Source: Lewinellaceae bacterium (GTDB lineage: Bacteria; Bacteroidota; Bacteroidia; Chitinophagales; Saprospiraceae). Taken from it: a stretch of DNA of 64,000 bases. Location of the stretch: assembly GCA_016710765.1 (NCBI GenBank), contig JADJUJ010000012.1:1-64000 (forward strand), read 5' to 3'. The notes under the pieces were generated by a model that was not told the origin of the DNA, did no database searches, and saw only the letters and a program-made list of their open reading frames with translations. Shown here in pieces: positions 18,071 to 27,560 of the stretch (position 1 is the stretch's first letter; each line of letters opens with the position of its first letter). Made by a program: the position numbers and the translations under genes.

Positions 18071-18714
18071 ATGAAACATTTATCACCCGTTAAGCAAATC
18101 GCATCCTTGTTTATTGCATTTGCTGTTGGCAGCCTGTTTTTCTTCCTAACGGCTTCCAACTCCACTGAAAAATCTGATCAGCAGGCCATCTCCCAATTGT
18201 CCTCCGAAGTGGCCAATCTGAAAGCAGCCCTCACGCAAGTACAATCTGAACAAGAAGACCTTCAACCTGTGGGTAATGAAGATTACATCGGCGAAATAGC
18301 GATGTTCGCAGGCAATTTTGCCCCCAGGGGCTGGGCATTTTGTGAGGGCCAATTGCTTTCGATCGCAAGCAACACCGCATTATTTTCAATTCTAGGAACC
18401 ACCTATGGCGGTGATGGCCGAACTACCTTTGCCCTACCCGACTTGAGAGGTAGAGTGCCGATGCACCCCAGCACAAACTTCCGTTTGGGCGACAAAGGAG
18501 GAGCAGCGTCCAACAATCTGGTCCTCAAACCCAGATGGCGCCAATTAATATACCACCAGCACCGGTAAAAGGCGACATCAAGTCAGTACCGGCGGCAGGC
18601 AACAACCTGAATGTGGTTACCTCGATTGATCCTGTTTCCGATTCCAACCTGCAGCCCTACACCTGCATCAATTACATTATTTGTTTACAAGGGATTTTCC
18701 CATCCAGAAACTAA
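18071..18714 (+). CDS. Membrane-anchored phage tail-collar-like protein, frameshifted
   Basis: An N-terminal hydrophobic segment (IASLFIAFAVGSLFFFLTA) and short coiled stretch (SSEVANLKAALTQVQSE) precede a tail-collar (microcystin-dependent protein) domain: GEIAMFAGNFAPRGWAFCEG, LFSILGTTYGGDG, FALPDLRGRVPMHPS, FRLGDKGGA. As read, the frame is lost at about 18528 and ends in an unrelated tail. Restoring one A (AAAACCCAG for AAACCCAG) gives ...VLKTQMAPINIPPAP and the family's ending CINYIICLQGIFPSRN, closing at the TAA at 18712-18714 with exactly 215 codons. The collar domain normally occurs in phage tail fibres; exported bacterial versions of unknown function are common in Bacteroidota. Confidence 0.82.
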
Positions 18715-18727
18715 TATCGTGTTTTAG

Positions 18728-18780
18728 GGATTGGGGTATCATTTTCAACTCCAGGTGGTGAGAAAATGATATCCCAATCC
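18728..18780. repeat. 19-bp inverted repeat hairpin
   Basis: 18728-18746 is complementary to 18762-18780 with one G-T pair and a 15-base loop. It starts 14 bases after the tail-collar stop codon, so it probably stabilises or ends that mRNA, although no T run follows. Confidence 0.65.
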
Positions 18781-18853
18781 TGAACCTACCTTACCGGAAA
18801 CCAGTTCAAAAACACTGAAGTACAGACACACGCACGAAAAAACGCAGTCCCTG

Positions 18854-19129
18854 ATGCTTCGTGCTATTAAACACCATCCCTCCTGCTCTGGGCCTGCCGG
18901 CAGTGCTGTTGAAAAGATGTCCGACGTCGGTAGCACTGCTGTCACCACAACCAGTTACGAGCGGCTCGATCATATCAAGTTGGCAACCCAGAAAAAAACA
19001 GGTACCCGCGCTTCCGAAGCAGGCGTCCGTGGCAACAGGGTAAGCAGATACGCACCGGACGATGACCCACTGGAAAAAGCGTTACGACGACTGCTTAAGG
19101 TAATGCAGGACCCAAGTGGCAGCGATTAG
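18854..19129 (+). CDS. Doubtful small protein
   Basis: A 91-codon frame, hydrophilic at its C-terminus (RYAPDDDPLEKALRRLLKVM). No known domain, signal peptide or clear promoter is seen. The composition of the last 40 residues is protein-like, whereas the first half is not. It lies alone in an otherwise empty 640-base gap and may be spurious. Confidence 0.3.
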   Translation: MLRAIKHHPSCSGPAGSAVEKMSDVGSTAVTTTSYERLDHIKLATQKKTGTRASEAGVRGNRVSRYAPDDDPLEKALRRLLKVMQDPSGSD

Positions 19130-19356
19130 AGACTTGGGTACCTTCGTATTTTATTGAATACAACAGCGTTTCAAATGAAAGATGGGGGCATTACCCATCC
19201 GGATATGCCTACAAACGCCCATTGAAATATACCAAATTCCACAATCGGTGTTATCTTTGAGATCTTAGCGAAATCGGAAACTTAACATAGACTTAAAGAT
19301 TTGCTTAAACGCGCTCAGCATTGGGCGAACCTACCTTTGCCGGAAATAAAAAACCT

Positions 19357-20046
19357 ATGATGGACAAGGCACCCGTTCAAAAAATTCTCATTGTTGATGA
19401 TGAGCCGGATATCATTGAGTTCCTCCAGTACAATTTAAAAAAAGAGGGTTATGAAGTCGTTAGTGCTACCGACGGACGGCAAGGCATCCAAATGGCAGAG
19501 CAAGAGTTGCCCAACCTGATTATTCTTGACATCATGATGCCGGAACTCGATGGAGTGGAAACCTGCCGCCTGCTCCGCGAGAAAAAAGAGTTTGCGCATA
19601 CACCCATCGCATTTCTTACAGCCAGAGATGAGGATTTCTCCCAAATCACGGCCCTTGACGCAGGTGGTGACGATTACATCACCAAACCCATAAAACCCAG
19701 GGTGCTGCTCAGCAGAATCAATGCGTTGCTGCGCCGCAACAGTCGTAGCGAGGAAGAGCAACAGCGCATCACCGTTCAGGATTTGGTGATTGACAAACTA
19801 AAGGTGATGGTGTTCCGTGGCGAAGAGACCATTGAACTGCCCAAAAAGGAATTTGAAATCCTGTGGCTGCTGGCCTCCAAACCAGGCCGTGTATTTACCC
19901 GGGAAGAAATTTTCGACCGAATCTGGGGCAAAGATGTCATTGTCGGCAACCGAACCATTGATGTGCACATCAGAAAACTGCGCGAACGGCTCGGAGAAGA
20001 CTATGTCAAAACCATGAAAGGTATAGGCTACAAATTCGACTTTTAA
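19357..20046 (+). CDS. PhoB-like response regulator
   Basis: An OmpR/PhoB-class two-component regulator of 229 residues. The receiver domain has the acidic pair in LIVDDEPD, the phosphoacceptor Asp in LIILDIMMPELDG and the Lys in YITKPIKP; the C-terminal winged helix (LPKKEFEILWLLASKPGRVF, NRTIDVHIRKLRERLG) binds DNA. The start at 19357 (MMDKAPVQ) is preferred: a TACCTTTG -7 box at 19332-19339 lies inside the longer frame from 19321. It is followed by its histidine kinase after 107 bases. PhoB-type phosphate control is plausible, but no pst genes are in view. Confidence 0.93.
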   Translation: MMDKAPVQKILIVDDEPDIIEFLQYNLKKEGYEVVSATDGRQGIQMAEQELPNLIILDIMMPELDGVETCRLLREKKEFAHTPIAFLTARDEDFSQITALDAGGDDYITKPIKPRVLLSRINALLRRNSRSEEEQQRITVQDLVIDKLKVMVFRGEETIELPKKEFEILWLLASKPGRVFTREEIFDRIWGKDVIVGNRTIDVHIRKLRERLGEDYVKTMKGIGYKFDF

Positions 20047-20153
20047 AAAATCGGACAGGTAAAAAGGACAGCCTTGGAAACTCCGCTCATTTTCCCCTAA
20101 AATTGCAACCCTATTGTCCTGCAAAATCATGCTTACCCTGTCCATCTTAGAAA

Positions 20154-21203
20154 ATGTTTAAAAACCAAACACCACGACAACTCTCGCTGATGGCAGCCCT
20201 GACCTCAGCGACGACAATTTCCATACTGATTTCTATTTTGGATGCCCTTGGGCTGTTCAGCTTTTCCTGGACAGGCCTTGCAGTGCTGTTTGTGGTGGTC
20301 TTTGCCATTGATTTTGCCGCCAACTATTTCTTTGTGCGGTACTACATTTTCAGAAAAATCAAACTCATTTACAAGATCATCCACCGGCATAAAATGTCGT
20401 CGGATTTCAAAGCCGACAAAATTGAGATGCGCCGCAATATTCTGGATGAGGTTGACCGCGAGGTGGAACAATGGGCCGAACAAAGCGACCGCGATCAGGA
20501 GGAACAGGAACGAATGGCTTCTTTTCGCCGGCGGTTCATCGGAGATGTTTCGCATGAACTAAAAACGCCCATTTTTAACGTTCAGGGCTTTATTCATACC
20601 CTGCTCGATGGCGCGATTGATGATCCGGAAGTAAACATTAAATACTTGCAGCGAGCCGCCCGTAACATCGATCGGCTCCAAACCATCGTGGAAGACCTTG
20701 AGGCCATCAACAAGCTGGAAGCAGGTCAAATGGTACTTGATCTACGCGAATTTGATATCCACCAGCTGACCGATGAGGTATTTTCCGACCTGGAAATGAA
20801 GGCAAAGGAGCGAAACATTCGGTTCACCTACAAAGAAGGCGCCAACCAGCATTTCCGTGTAGTGGCAGACAAGGAAAACATCCGGCAGGTGCTGATGAAC
20901 CTGATCCATAATTCCATCAAATACGGCAAAGACGGCGGCGTAACCAAACTGAGTTTTTACGACATGGAGTCGTACATCCTGGTGGAAGTCAGCGATAACG
21001 GCATCGGCATTTCACCTGAAAACCTGCCACACGTGTTCGAACGCTTTTACCGCGTCGACAAACACCGCTCCAGGGAAGTGGGCGGCACCGGGCTCGGGCT
21101 TTCCATCGTTAAGCACATCGTTGAGGCGCACAAGCAAACCATCAATGTGCGCAGCAATGCCGACTACGGCTCCACTTTCGGCTTCACGCTGAAAAAGGCC
21201 TAG
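20154..21203 (+). CDS. PhoR-like sensor histidine kinase
   Basis: A 349-residue membrane kinase, partner of the preceding regulator. Two transmembrane helices near residues 10-60 (ISILISILDALGLFSFSW, VLFVVVFAIDFAANYFFV) have only a very short loop between them, so external sensing is limited. A linker, then the H box DVSHELKTPIFNVQGF with phosphorylated His, and ATP-binding N (NLIHNSIKYG), G1 (DNGIGI) and G2 (GGTGLGLSIVKHIV) boxes follow. The absence of a large periplasmic domain and the coupling with a PhoB-type regulator match PhoR-like kinases, which sense through the phosphate transporter. Confidence 0.93.
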   Translation: MFKNQTPRQLSLMAALTSATTISILISILDALGLFSFSWTGLAVLFVVVFAIDFAANYFFVRYYIFRKIKLIYKIIHRHKMSSDFKADKIEMRRNILDEVDREVEQWAEQSDRDQEEQERMASFRRRFIGDVSHELKTPIFNVQGFIHTLLDGAIDDPEVNIKYLQRAARNIDRLQTIVEDLEAINKLEAGQMVLDLREFDIHQLTDEVFSDLEMKAKERNIRFTYKEGANQHFRVVADKENIRQVLMNLIHNSIKYGKDGGVTKLSFYDMESYILVEVSDNGIGISPENLPHVFERFYRVDKHRSREVGGTGLGLSIVKHIVEAHKQTINVRSNADYGSTFGFTLKKA

Positions 21204-21215
21204 CACCCTCCCCTA

Positions 21216-23186
21216 CTACCGCCCGCCTCTCACCACACGAACAGTTTTTTTGCCCTTTCGCGTTTGCACGTCAACAAGGTATACGCCGTTGGTATTGGGG
21301 AGTTGCAAAGTGCCATCCTGTTGTTCCAGCAACAACACCCCGCTGCTGCTCCATACCCGAACGCGAACCAGCTGGTCGCCAGGCATTGTTGTCACCCACA
21401 CCCTGCCGTCGGTGCTGAGGGTTGGGAATACTTCCACTTTTGCGCTTGCCGGCGTCTGGGTTCCTACCGTACTGACGGGCAAATGCTCCAGGCTGGCAGT
21501 GGCCACCAGTGTTGGTGACCGGTCGGCGGCCTGGTACATTTGCTTGAAACTGTCGATTTCGGGCGAACTGTAAGCAAACATGGGGTCCATCCATTTGGGC
21601 GGCAAACTCTGGTACCACACTTTAACTGAAACCGATATTTCGCCTTCGTAACCGGTGTTGGGCACATGAAAGTGCAAAATATCGGCGCCGCTACCCTCTG
21701 TTCCATTGGGCATACGGTTGAAATCGGGATCTTGCAATGCTGCGCCAACGATGGTAGTGGTGTCATATACAGGGTCGGTACTGCTGAAACCCTGCGGCGC
21801 CAGGCGGTTGTCTTTGAGGGCTATGTGCCCACGTTCGAGCACATTTGTAAAATTTCCGTTTACATCTCCGGGTACCAGTTCGTAAATCTGGACCTGGTCT
21901 TCGCTGCTAATGACATTGTAGTGGGGCTCCAAACCAGCATTCTCGTTGGCCAGGGTATAATCAGCGTTCATGGCGCCAGAATGAAACAGGGAGTTGCCGT
22001 TGGCATCCAGAAGTTCCAGTTCCACCCAGGCGCGGCGTGAAGGATACCCTGAGGGGAATTTGTGTCCGGCTTTATTGCCCAAACGAAGGTCGAATTTCAT
22101 GGTATCACCTTGCAGCTGAACAGGCGTCAGGCTCAGGTCCAGGGTTTTTTCCTGTAACATCCGGAGGGTAGCGGCAATGGTACTGTCGTATTGGGTTGCC
22201 GTAGCGGGAATGTCAAGCAGACCAATGTTATTTTTCATCAATTTTAGCATGGTAACATTGGCACCGGCCATTTCGTGCAATGCGTAAGGGAATTTGGGGG
22301 TCAAAAACTGGTAATTGGCAGAAATAATGATCTCGTCGTTGATGTTGGGCACATGGCATTTCTGGCAACTGATGTTGTCGTGTTCCTTGTCGTAGCGGGA
22401 GTTCAGCCATTCGTGGTAGGTAGCCTGTTCAACAAAGGTATTTCCGGTGAATTGGCCATTCAAATCCACCGTGTTGGTGATGAGGGTGTGGCAACCTGCG
22501 CACAACCCACCGTCGGCAGTATGCCAGCCAAATTGCGGTGTAATGCCCACAAACTCATGCATTGGTGGCGCAAAAATAAACTCGTAGGGCCCGTAGGCAA
22601 CGCGGATATAATTGGTGTCAAAATTCAGTTGCCCGGAGTGATTGAGGCCAATCTGAAAGTCAGACTGTGCATGGCAGGCCTGGCAGGTCACGCCATCGAG
22701 GCCCAGGGTATCGTTGTACATATCGTACAGGGTATAGTATTCCTCGTGCGCTTTCAGTTTGGCCTGATAATGTCCGGCAGGTGCATGGCAGGAGGTGCAT
22801 TTGTCCTGCAGTTCCAGGCTGTGTTCGGGATTTACCAGAATTTCATGGGTAACCTTGGCCCGCCAAAAGGGGTCGCGGGCGCTGTTGGCCATCATGGTAC
22901 TGCGCCATGCATCATAAATATTGACATCTACCCCGCTCGTGGTGACCATGGCAAAGCCATTGGGATCGTGTCCATGGCAGCCTCCGCAGGTCTTTGCCGT
23001 CGGAAACAGGATATTGGAATCGATTGGGAGCTGGCCTACCGGGTTGCCATGGAGGGCTGTATTACTTCGGAAATAGGCCAGCTCCGCCTCTGAGTGGAAA
23101 CGGGCTTTTTTCGTAAAAAATGGGTTCCAGGCTAAAAAGGCGATCAAGGCAGGCAGTGCCAGGGCCAACAAGGTGGTTTTTTTCAT
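21216..23186 (-). CDS. Five-heme cytochrome c with T9SS sorting domain
   Basis: A 656-residue exported multiheme cytochrome. A signal segment (MKKTTLLALALPALIAFLAW) precedes five CxxCH heme-binding motifs: CGGCH, CTSCH, CQACH, CAGCH and CQKCH, all in the first ~300 residues, as in cytochrome c-554-like proteins. A beta-sandwich region follows, and the C-terminus (VEVFPTLSTDGRVWVTTMPG ... to KKTVRVVRGGR) looks like a T9SS sorting domain, implying a surface-exposed redox protein. The start at 23186 is the signal-peptide Met. Surface cytochromes suggest extracellular electron or nitrogen redox chemistry, but the substrate is not evident. Confidence 0.85.
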   Translation of the reverse strand: MKKTTLLALALPALIAFLAWNPFFTKKARFHSEAELAYFRSNTALHGNPVGQLPIDSNILFPTAKTCGGCHGHDPNGFAMVTTSGVDVNIYDAWRSTMMANSARDPFWRAKVTHEILVNPEHSLELQDKCTSCHAPAGHYQAKLKAHEEYYTLYDMYNDTLGLDGVTCQACHAQSDFQIGLNHSGQLNFDTNYIRVAYGPYEFIFAPPMHEFVGITPQFGWHTADGGLCAGCHTLITNTVDLNGQFTGNTFVEQATYHEWLNSRYDKEHDNISCQKCHVPNINDEIIISANYQFLTPKFPYALHEMAGANVTMLKLMKNNIGLLDIPATATQYDSTIAATLRMLQEKTLDLSLTPVQLQGDTMKFDLRLGNKAGHKFPSGYPSRRAWVELELLDANGNSLFHSGAMNADYTLANENAGLEPHYNVISSEDQVQIYELVPGDVNGNFTNVLERGHIALKDNRLAPQGFSSTDPVYDTTTIVGAALQDPDFNRMPNGTEGSGADILHFHVPNTGYEGEISVSVKVWYQSLPPKWMDPMFAYSSPEIDSFKQMYQAADRSPTLVATASLEHLPVSTVGTQTPASAKVEVFPTLSTDGRVWVTTMPGDQLVRVRVWSSSGVLLLEQQDGTLQLPNTNGVYLVDVQTRKGKKTVRVVRGGR

Positions 23187-23318
23187 ATTGCTTCTTTCTG
23201 CCCTAAAGGTAGTCAAGCGGCTTTACCGGTCCAGCCCGAATTTTGACAAAAAAAGACAAGCGGGGGAAATTTGGGTATTGGACTTTACGGGCGGGCCAAT
23301 CATCACAGCCAGGCCAGC

Positions 23319-24707
23319 TTACAGCCGCAGCACCTGTACCCTTTTGCCGCCATCGAGGTAGGTACGGATGATTCTGGATGCATCGGGATCGGCACTGGAG
23401 CTTTTCATTTGCTCGAGCAATTCCGGCACGGCGAGGGCTTGTTCGGATGCGTCGAGGTAGGTAAATCCGCAAAAAGCGCCATCGCGCACACCGATCAGGC
23501 ATTTTTCAGTGTCGTTTCGGCCTCGGTCGACGACCACAAAACTGCCCGTAACGCCACGATCCATTTGTGCCAGCGCAAGTTGTACCCTTTCGTTGTAAGA
23601 CTCCACCGTCTCTTCATCGACACAGGCCCCGTAACAGCGTTTGAGGTTGTATTGAAAACAGGCATGTTCGTGAAAATCCAGGTTGCACAGTTTTTCACAC
23701 AATTCGAACTGACGTACCAGGCTTTGTAAATGGGCTCTTGCACTATCGAGTTTGGGATACTCTGCTACTACCGTCAAATTCTGCGCCTTTTTTCGGGTGT
23801 TCTTTCCGGCTGCCATGCACAGGTAGCCACTTTGGTTGGTATAGGAAACAATGCAGGCATTAAAATTCTTCGTGCGCAAAGCCCTGTTGATGGGTGGCTG
23901 GTGCTTTTTGATTTCAGCACTTTCGAGCAGGAGCGCTGCCAGTTCGCTGCCAGTTTCTTCAAAACCGATGTCGGCAACACCGGAGCGCATTTTTTCCCCT
24001 TTTGGAGTGTTGTCGGCAAAGTGCTCAAAAATCCGTTTCCGGATGTTCAGGCTTTTCCCCACATAAATGATACTGCCTGCTGCGTCGTAGAGGTAATACA
24101 CCCCGCAGGTTTCGGGTAAATCGTGCAACCTCTCGAGGGTAATAGCGGGTGGAAGCCGGGATTCTTTTACCCCATAATTGACAATTTTGCGGATACTGTC
24201 CTGCCCTTGCTGTGCCTGCAGAATCATTTCAAAAATTTTGGTGGTAGCCAGGGTATCGTCGAGTGCCCGGTGACTACGCTCCGCAAAAATACCAAAATGA
24301 CGTTTGAGGTTACTCAAACTGTAGGATGGCAGGCCTGGAAACACCTGGCGCGACAACCTTACTGTGCACAATTGCTTCCTGGAAAAAGGATAACCCAGCC
24401 GGGCAAATTCCTCGCGCACGAAACTGTAATCGAACTGAACATTGTGGGCTACAAAAATGGCGCCTTCCGTCATCTTTACGACCTGCTTCGCCACCTCAAA
24501 AAATTTGGGCGCATCGGCCACCATGTCGTTGCTGATACCGGTGAGTTGCGTAATACTCCAGGGAATACTCCGCTCCGGATTCAACAGGGTGGAAAAGGTA
24601 TCCAGCACCTGATCACCATCGTGCAGCACGATGGCAATTTCTGTAATGCGTTCAAAACGAGCGGTTCCGCCCGTCGTTTCAACGTCGATGATGGCATAAC
24701 GCGACAT
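23319..24707 (-). CDS. DnaQ-type exonuclease fused to a UvrC-like GIY-YIG nuclease
   Basis: A 462-residue protein: residues about 1-165 form a DEDDh 3'-5' exonuclease (AIIDVETTG, VAHNVQFDYSFV, HRALDDTLAT), and residues about 195-280 a GIY-YIG endonuclease domain (ETCGVYYLYDAAGSIIYVGK, LNIRKRIFEHF) like the N-terminal nuclease of UvrC or Cho. The fusion is known in Bacteroidota and other bacteria and is annotated as DNA polymerase III epsilon-like/excinuclease; it probably acts in DNA repair rather than as the replicative proofreading subunit. The start at 24707 (MSRYAIIDVE) is used. A TATCTTTG box lies at 24714-24721 on the minus strand. Confidence 0.88.
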   Translation of the reverse strand: MSRYAIIDVETTGGTARFERITEIAIVLHDGDQVLDTFSTLLNPERSIPWSITQLTGISNDMVADAPKFFEVAKQVVKMTEGAIFVAHNVQFDYSFVREEFARLGYPFSRKQLCTVRLSRQVFPGLPSYSLSNLKRHFGIFAERSHRALDDTLATTKIFEMILQAQQGQDSIRKIVNYGVKESRLPPAITLERLHDLPETCGVYYLYDAAGSIIYVGKSLNIRKRIFEHFADNTPKGEKMRSGVADIGFEETGSELAALLLESAEIKKHQPPINRALRTKNFNACIVSYTNQSGYLCMAAGKNTRKKAQNLTVVAEYPKLDSARAHLQSLVRQFELCEKLCNLDFHEHACFQYNLKRCYGACVDEETVESYNERVQLALAQMDRGVTGSFVVVDRGRNDTEKCLIGVRDGAFCGFTYLDASEQALAVPELLEQMKSSSADPDASRIIRTYLDGGKRVQVLRL

Positions 24708-24864
24708 GGGGAACAAAGATAAAACAAATTATTTCAAAACATTCTTGATTTTAATTTTTGAGCGGCTTTCCTCTCGGGCCATTTTATGTTAAAAAGATCA
24801 GCAGCCGTACAAAAACCGCTAATCCTGCCATTGTATAGGCATCAATTCACGAAACAAGCCGCTT

Positions 24865-25734
24865 ATGAAAAATCAACTCCTTTTACTCGTCGCTGCCATA
24901 CTGCTCAGTTCGTTTGTACTGAACTCTGGCGAACCCAAAATCAAGCTACCCAAAGCCTATGTTTATGTTCCTTCCGGGCAATACACCCTCAACGGCGAAA
25001 CAAAATCCATCCAGGGATTTTACATACAATCTACCGAGGTCAGCAACCTCGACTACAAAGAATTTTTATTTGATCTCAAGTACCAGGGCCGCACCGAAGA
25101 TTTGGCCAAAGCACAGGTGCATTCGGAGGGCTGGAAACAAGCCATGGCCTCCGCAGGGCCTTTGGTGGAAAATTATTTCGACCACAAGGCATACGAAAAC
25201 TATCCGGTAGTGAACATTTCCCATGAGGCTGCTGAAATGTATTGCGAATGGTTGAGTACGAAACTTGCGGTTCGATACCCGGATTATTATTACAAGGTCA
25301 GACTACCGGAAGAAATTGAATGGTGCTACGCCGCTTCGGCTGGTCAGGCAGGACGGGCGTACCCCAATGGCCCTTATCTTCACAACAGTAAAGGACAACT
25401 GCAGTACAATTACCGGCATTTGGGTGACGAAGCGATCCATCGGGACAAAGCGAGCGGGGCCATTACGGTAAAAGAAGGCGTAATGGCTGCTGCTGCTGAT
25501 GGAACATTTTTCAGTCCATCGCCAACAATTTCTTACGAACCCAACGATTTTGTCCTTTTCAACACCTCCGGTAATGTTGCAGAAATGCTAAGGGAACCAG
25601 GCCATACCAAAGGCGGTTGCTTCAATTCTACCGGTTACGACATCCGTATCGACGCACCTGATGAATTTGCCGGGCAGGCGGGTCCTTCTCCCTACATTGG
25701 TTTCCGCCCTGTGATTTCTGTTGTACCAAAATAG
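24865..25734 (+). CDS. SUMF1/formylglycine-generating-enzyme-like protein
   Basis: A 289-residue exported protein (signal peptide MKNQLLLLVAAILLSSFVLN) with the SUMF1 fold: PSGQYTLNGETKSIQGFYIQ, TEVSNLDYKEFL, YPVVNISHEAAEMYCEWLST, VRLPEEIEWCYAAS, and the closing GNVAEML ... YIGFRPV. In Bacteroidota this fold also serves structural gliding or T9SS proteins (GldK/GldJ). The paired catalytic cysteines of true formylglycine-generating enzymes are not apparent, so a non-enzymatic role is possible. It precedes the NamZ-like gene by 62 bases and may be cotranscribed. Confidence 0.82.
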   Translation: MKNQLLLLVAAILLSSFVLNSGEPKIKLPKAYVYVPSGQYTLNGETKSIQGFYIQSTEVSNLDYKEFLFDLKYQGRTEDLAKAQVHSEGWKQAMASAGPLVENYFDHKAYENYPVVNISHEAAEMYCEWLSTKLAVRYPDYYYKVRLPEEIEWCYAASAGQAGRAYPNGPYLHNSKGQLQYNYRHLGDEAIHRDKASGAITVKEGVMAAAADGTFFSPSPTISYEPNDFVLFNTSGNVAEMLREPGHTKGGCFNSTGYDIRIDAPDEFAGQAGPSPYIGFRPVISVVPK

Positions 25735-25796
25735 CTATGCCTTTATCCAGGTGCTGAAAAATACCTTTATTTGCAGATGAACCGAAACACCTGGAC

Positions 25797-26974
25797 TTGA
25801 ACAATTACCTGCACTTCCTGCTCCTTACCTGGCTGTGGATCGGCTTTCAATTGCCGCTCCACAGCCAGCGTGTTGTTCCCGGAGCGGAGCGGCTGGAACA
25901 ATATTTACCGAAACTGGAGGGCCTGCAAGTGGGCCTTGTAGTCAATCAAAGTTCCAGAATTGGTCAAAGCCACCTGATCGATACCCTTCTTGCCCGCGGA
26001 ATTTGCATCAGCCGGATTTTTGCGCCGGAGCATGGTTTCCGGGGCGATGCCCCCGACGGGGCAGTTATCGACAACGAAGTTGACCAAAAAACCGGCATTC
26101 CGGTTATTTCCATGTATGGTAAAAATAAAAGCCACTGCCCGAGGATTTGGTTGGCATCGACCTGCTTATATTCGACATGCAGGATGTGGGTGCGCGTTTT
26201 TACACCTACATCAGCACCTTGTTTTACGTGGAGGAAGCCTGCGCAGTAAACAGGATTCCGCTGTTGGTGCTCGACCGCCCCAATCCACATGGCGCCTACA
26301 TCGACGGCCCACTGCTGGAAAACGATCTGAAGTCCTTTATTGGCATCGCACAGTTGCCCATGGTGCACGGTTGCACGGTCGGTGAACTGGCCTTCCTCTA
26401 CGCCGGGGAAGGTTTTATTGCGCATCCAGAACAACTTAGCCTGGAAGTCATTCATTGTGAACATTACATCCACCAGACGCCCTATACCTTACCCACCCGG
26501 CCCTCTCCCAACCTCCCGAACCAGCGGGCAATTATGCTCTATCCTTCGCTTTGCTTGTTTGAAGGCACATTGGTAAGTGTTGGCCGGGGCACCGACTGGC
26601 CCTTTCAGGTTTATGGCAGCCCAATAGCAACCCTGGGCAATTTTGGTTTCACACCCATGCCGAATGAAGGGTCCAGCCAACCGCCCCAGCAAGGCCAGCT
26701 GTGTATTGGCTACAATCTGATGAACATTACACCAGAGCAAATTTTTAACCGGCGCCAGATTGATCTACATTACCTGCTCGATTTTTACCGGGCATTCCCC
26801 GATAAAAGTCAGTTTTTCCGCCCCGATGGCTATTTCAACTTGCTTGCCGGGACACCCGAATTGCGCCATCAAATGGAACAAGATTGGTCGGAGGAGGCCA
26901 TTCGTGCATCCTGGAAGGACGGATTGGATTATTTCAGGCTGGTGCGGCGCAAATATCTGCTGTATGAAGAATAG
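25797..26974 (+). CDS. DUF1343 / NamZ-type exo-beta-N-acetylmuramidase, frameshifted
   Basis: An exported protein of 392 residues after correction. It starts at TTG with signal peptide MNNYLHFLLLTWLWIGFQLP, then shows DUF1343 sequences: LEGLQVGLVVNQSS, FAPEHGFRGDAPDGAVIDNE, LIFDMQDVGARFYTY, LDRPNPHGAYIDGP and MVHGCTVGELAFLY. The family includes NamZ, which releases terminal N-acetylmuramic acid from muropeptides in cell-wall recycling. The frame breaks at about 26127: AATAAAAGCC should read AATAAAAAGCC, giving KKPLPEDLVGIDLLIFDM. One restored A makes exactly 393 codons. Confidence 0.88.
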
Positions 26975-27143
26975 TCGTTTGTATCAACGTCATTTATTTT
27001 CGCAGTGTTCTGCAAATCAGATACTTAACACTTAATTCTGCATAATTTAAATTAAAAAAAATGTGTTGGCACGCTTGGAATTACCAGCCCAATCGCCAAA
27101 ATTTGAGCCATCTGGTTGCCCATACAGCAGGCCGGATAAGGCC

Positions 27144-27518
27144 ATGCCCCAAAACAAACGTTCCAATAACTCCATCGGCGAATTTGGCGAAGATATTGCC
27201 GCCGCATACCTCACGCGGAAAGGCTACCGTGTTGTTGCGCGCAATTACCGGGCCGGACGGGGCGAAATTGACATCATCGCCTGGCAAGGAGAGCAATTGC
27301 TGGTATTTGTGGAGGTCAAAACCCGATCCGGCGAAAACTATGGCGGGCCTGAACAAGCCATCACCCGGCGCAAACAACAATTGATCATGCGCACAGCCGG
27401 CGCCTACATGGCGTCAATTGGTTACGAATGGGCCATTCGTTTCGATTCTGTTGCCATAATCTTGTACCGACAAAAGGTGCTCGATCTGCGTCACCACGAG
27501 GATGCCTTTTTTTTCTAA
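27144..27518 (+). CDS. UPF0102 YraN family endonuclease-like protein
   Basis: A 124-residue member of UPF0102, with the predicted endonuclease-like core: GEFGEDIAAAYLTRKGYRVV, YRAGRGEIDIIAW, VFVEVKTRSG (the D-ExK pattern of PD-(D/E)XK nucleases). The biological substrate is not established. The start at 27144 (MPQNKRS) is preferred over the upstream extension. It precedes the anchor-B gene by 42 bases. Confidence 0.92.
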   Translation: MPQNKRSNNSIGEFGEDIAAAYLTRKGYRVVARNYRAGRGEIDIIAWQGEQLLVFVEVKTRSGENYGGPEQAITRRKQQLIMRTAGAYMASIGYEWAIRFDSVAIILYRQKVLDLRHHEDAFFF

Positions 27519-27560
27519 GATGAGAAAAATGTTACCTTTAGCCGCATATTAAAATTGGAT

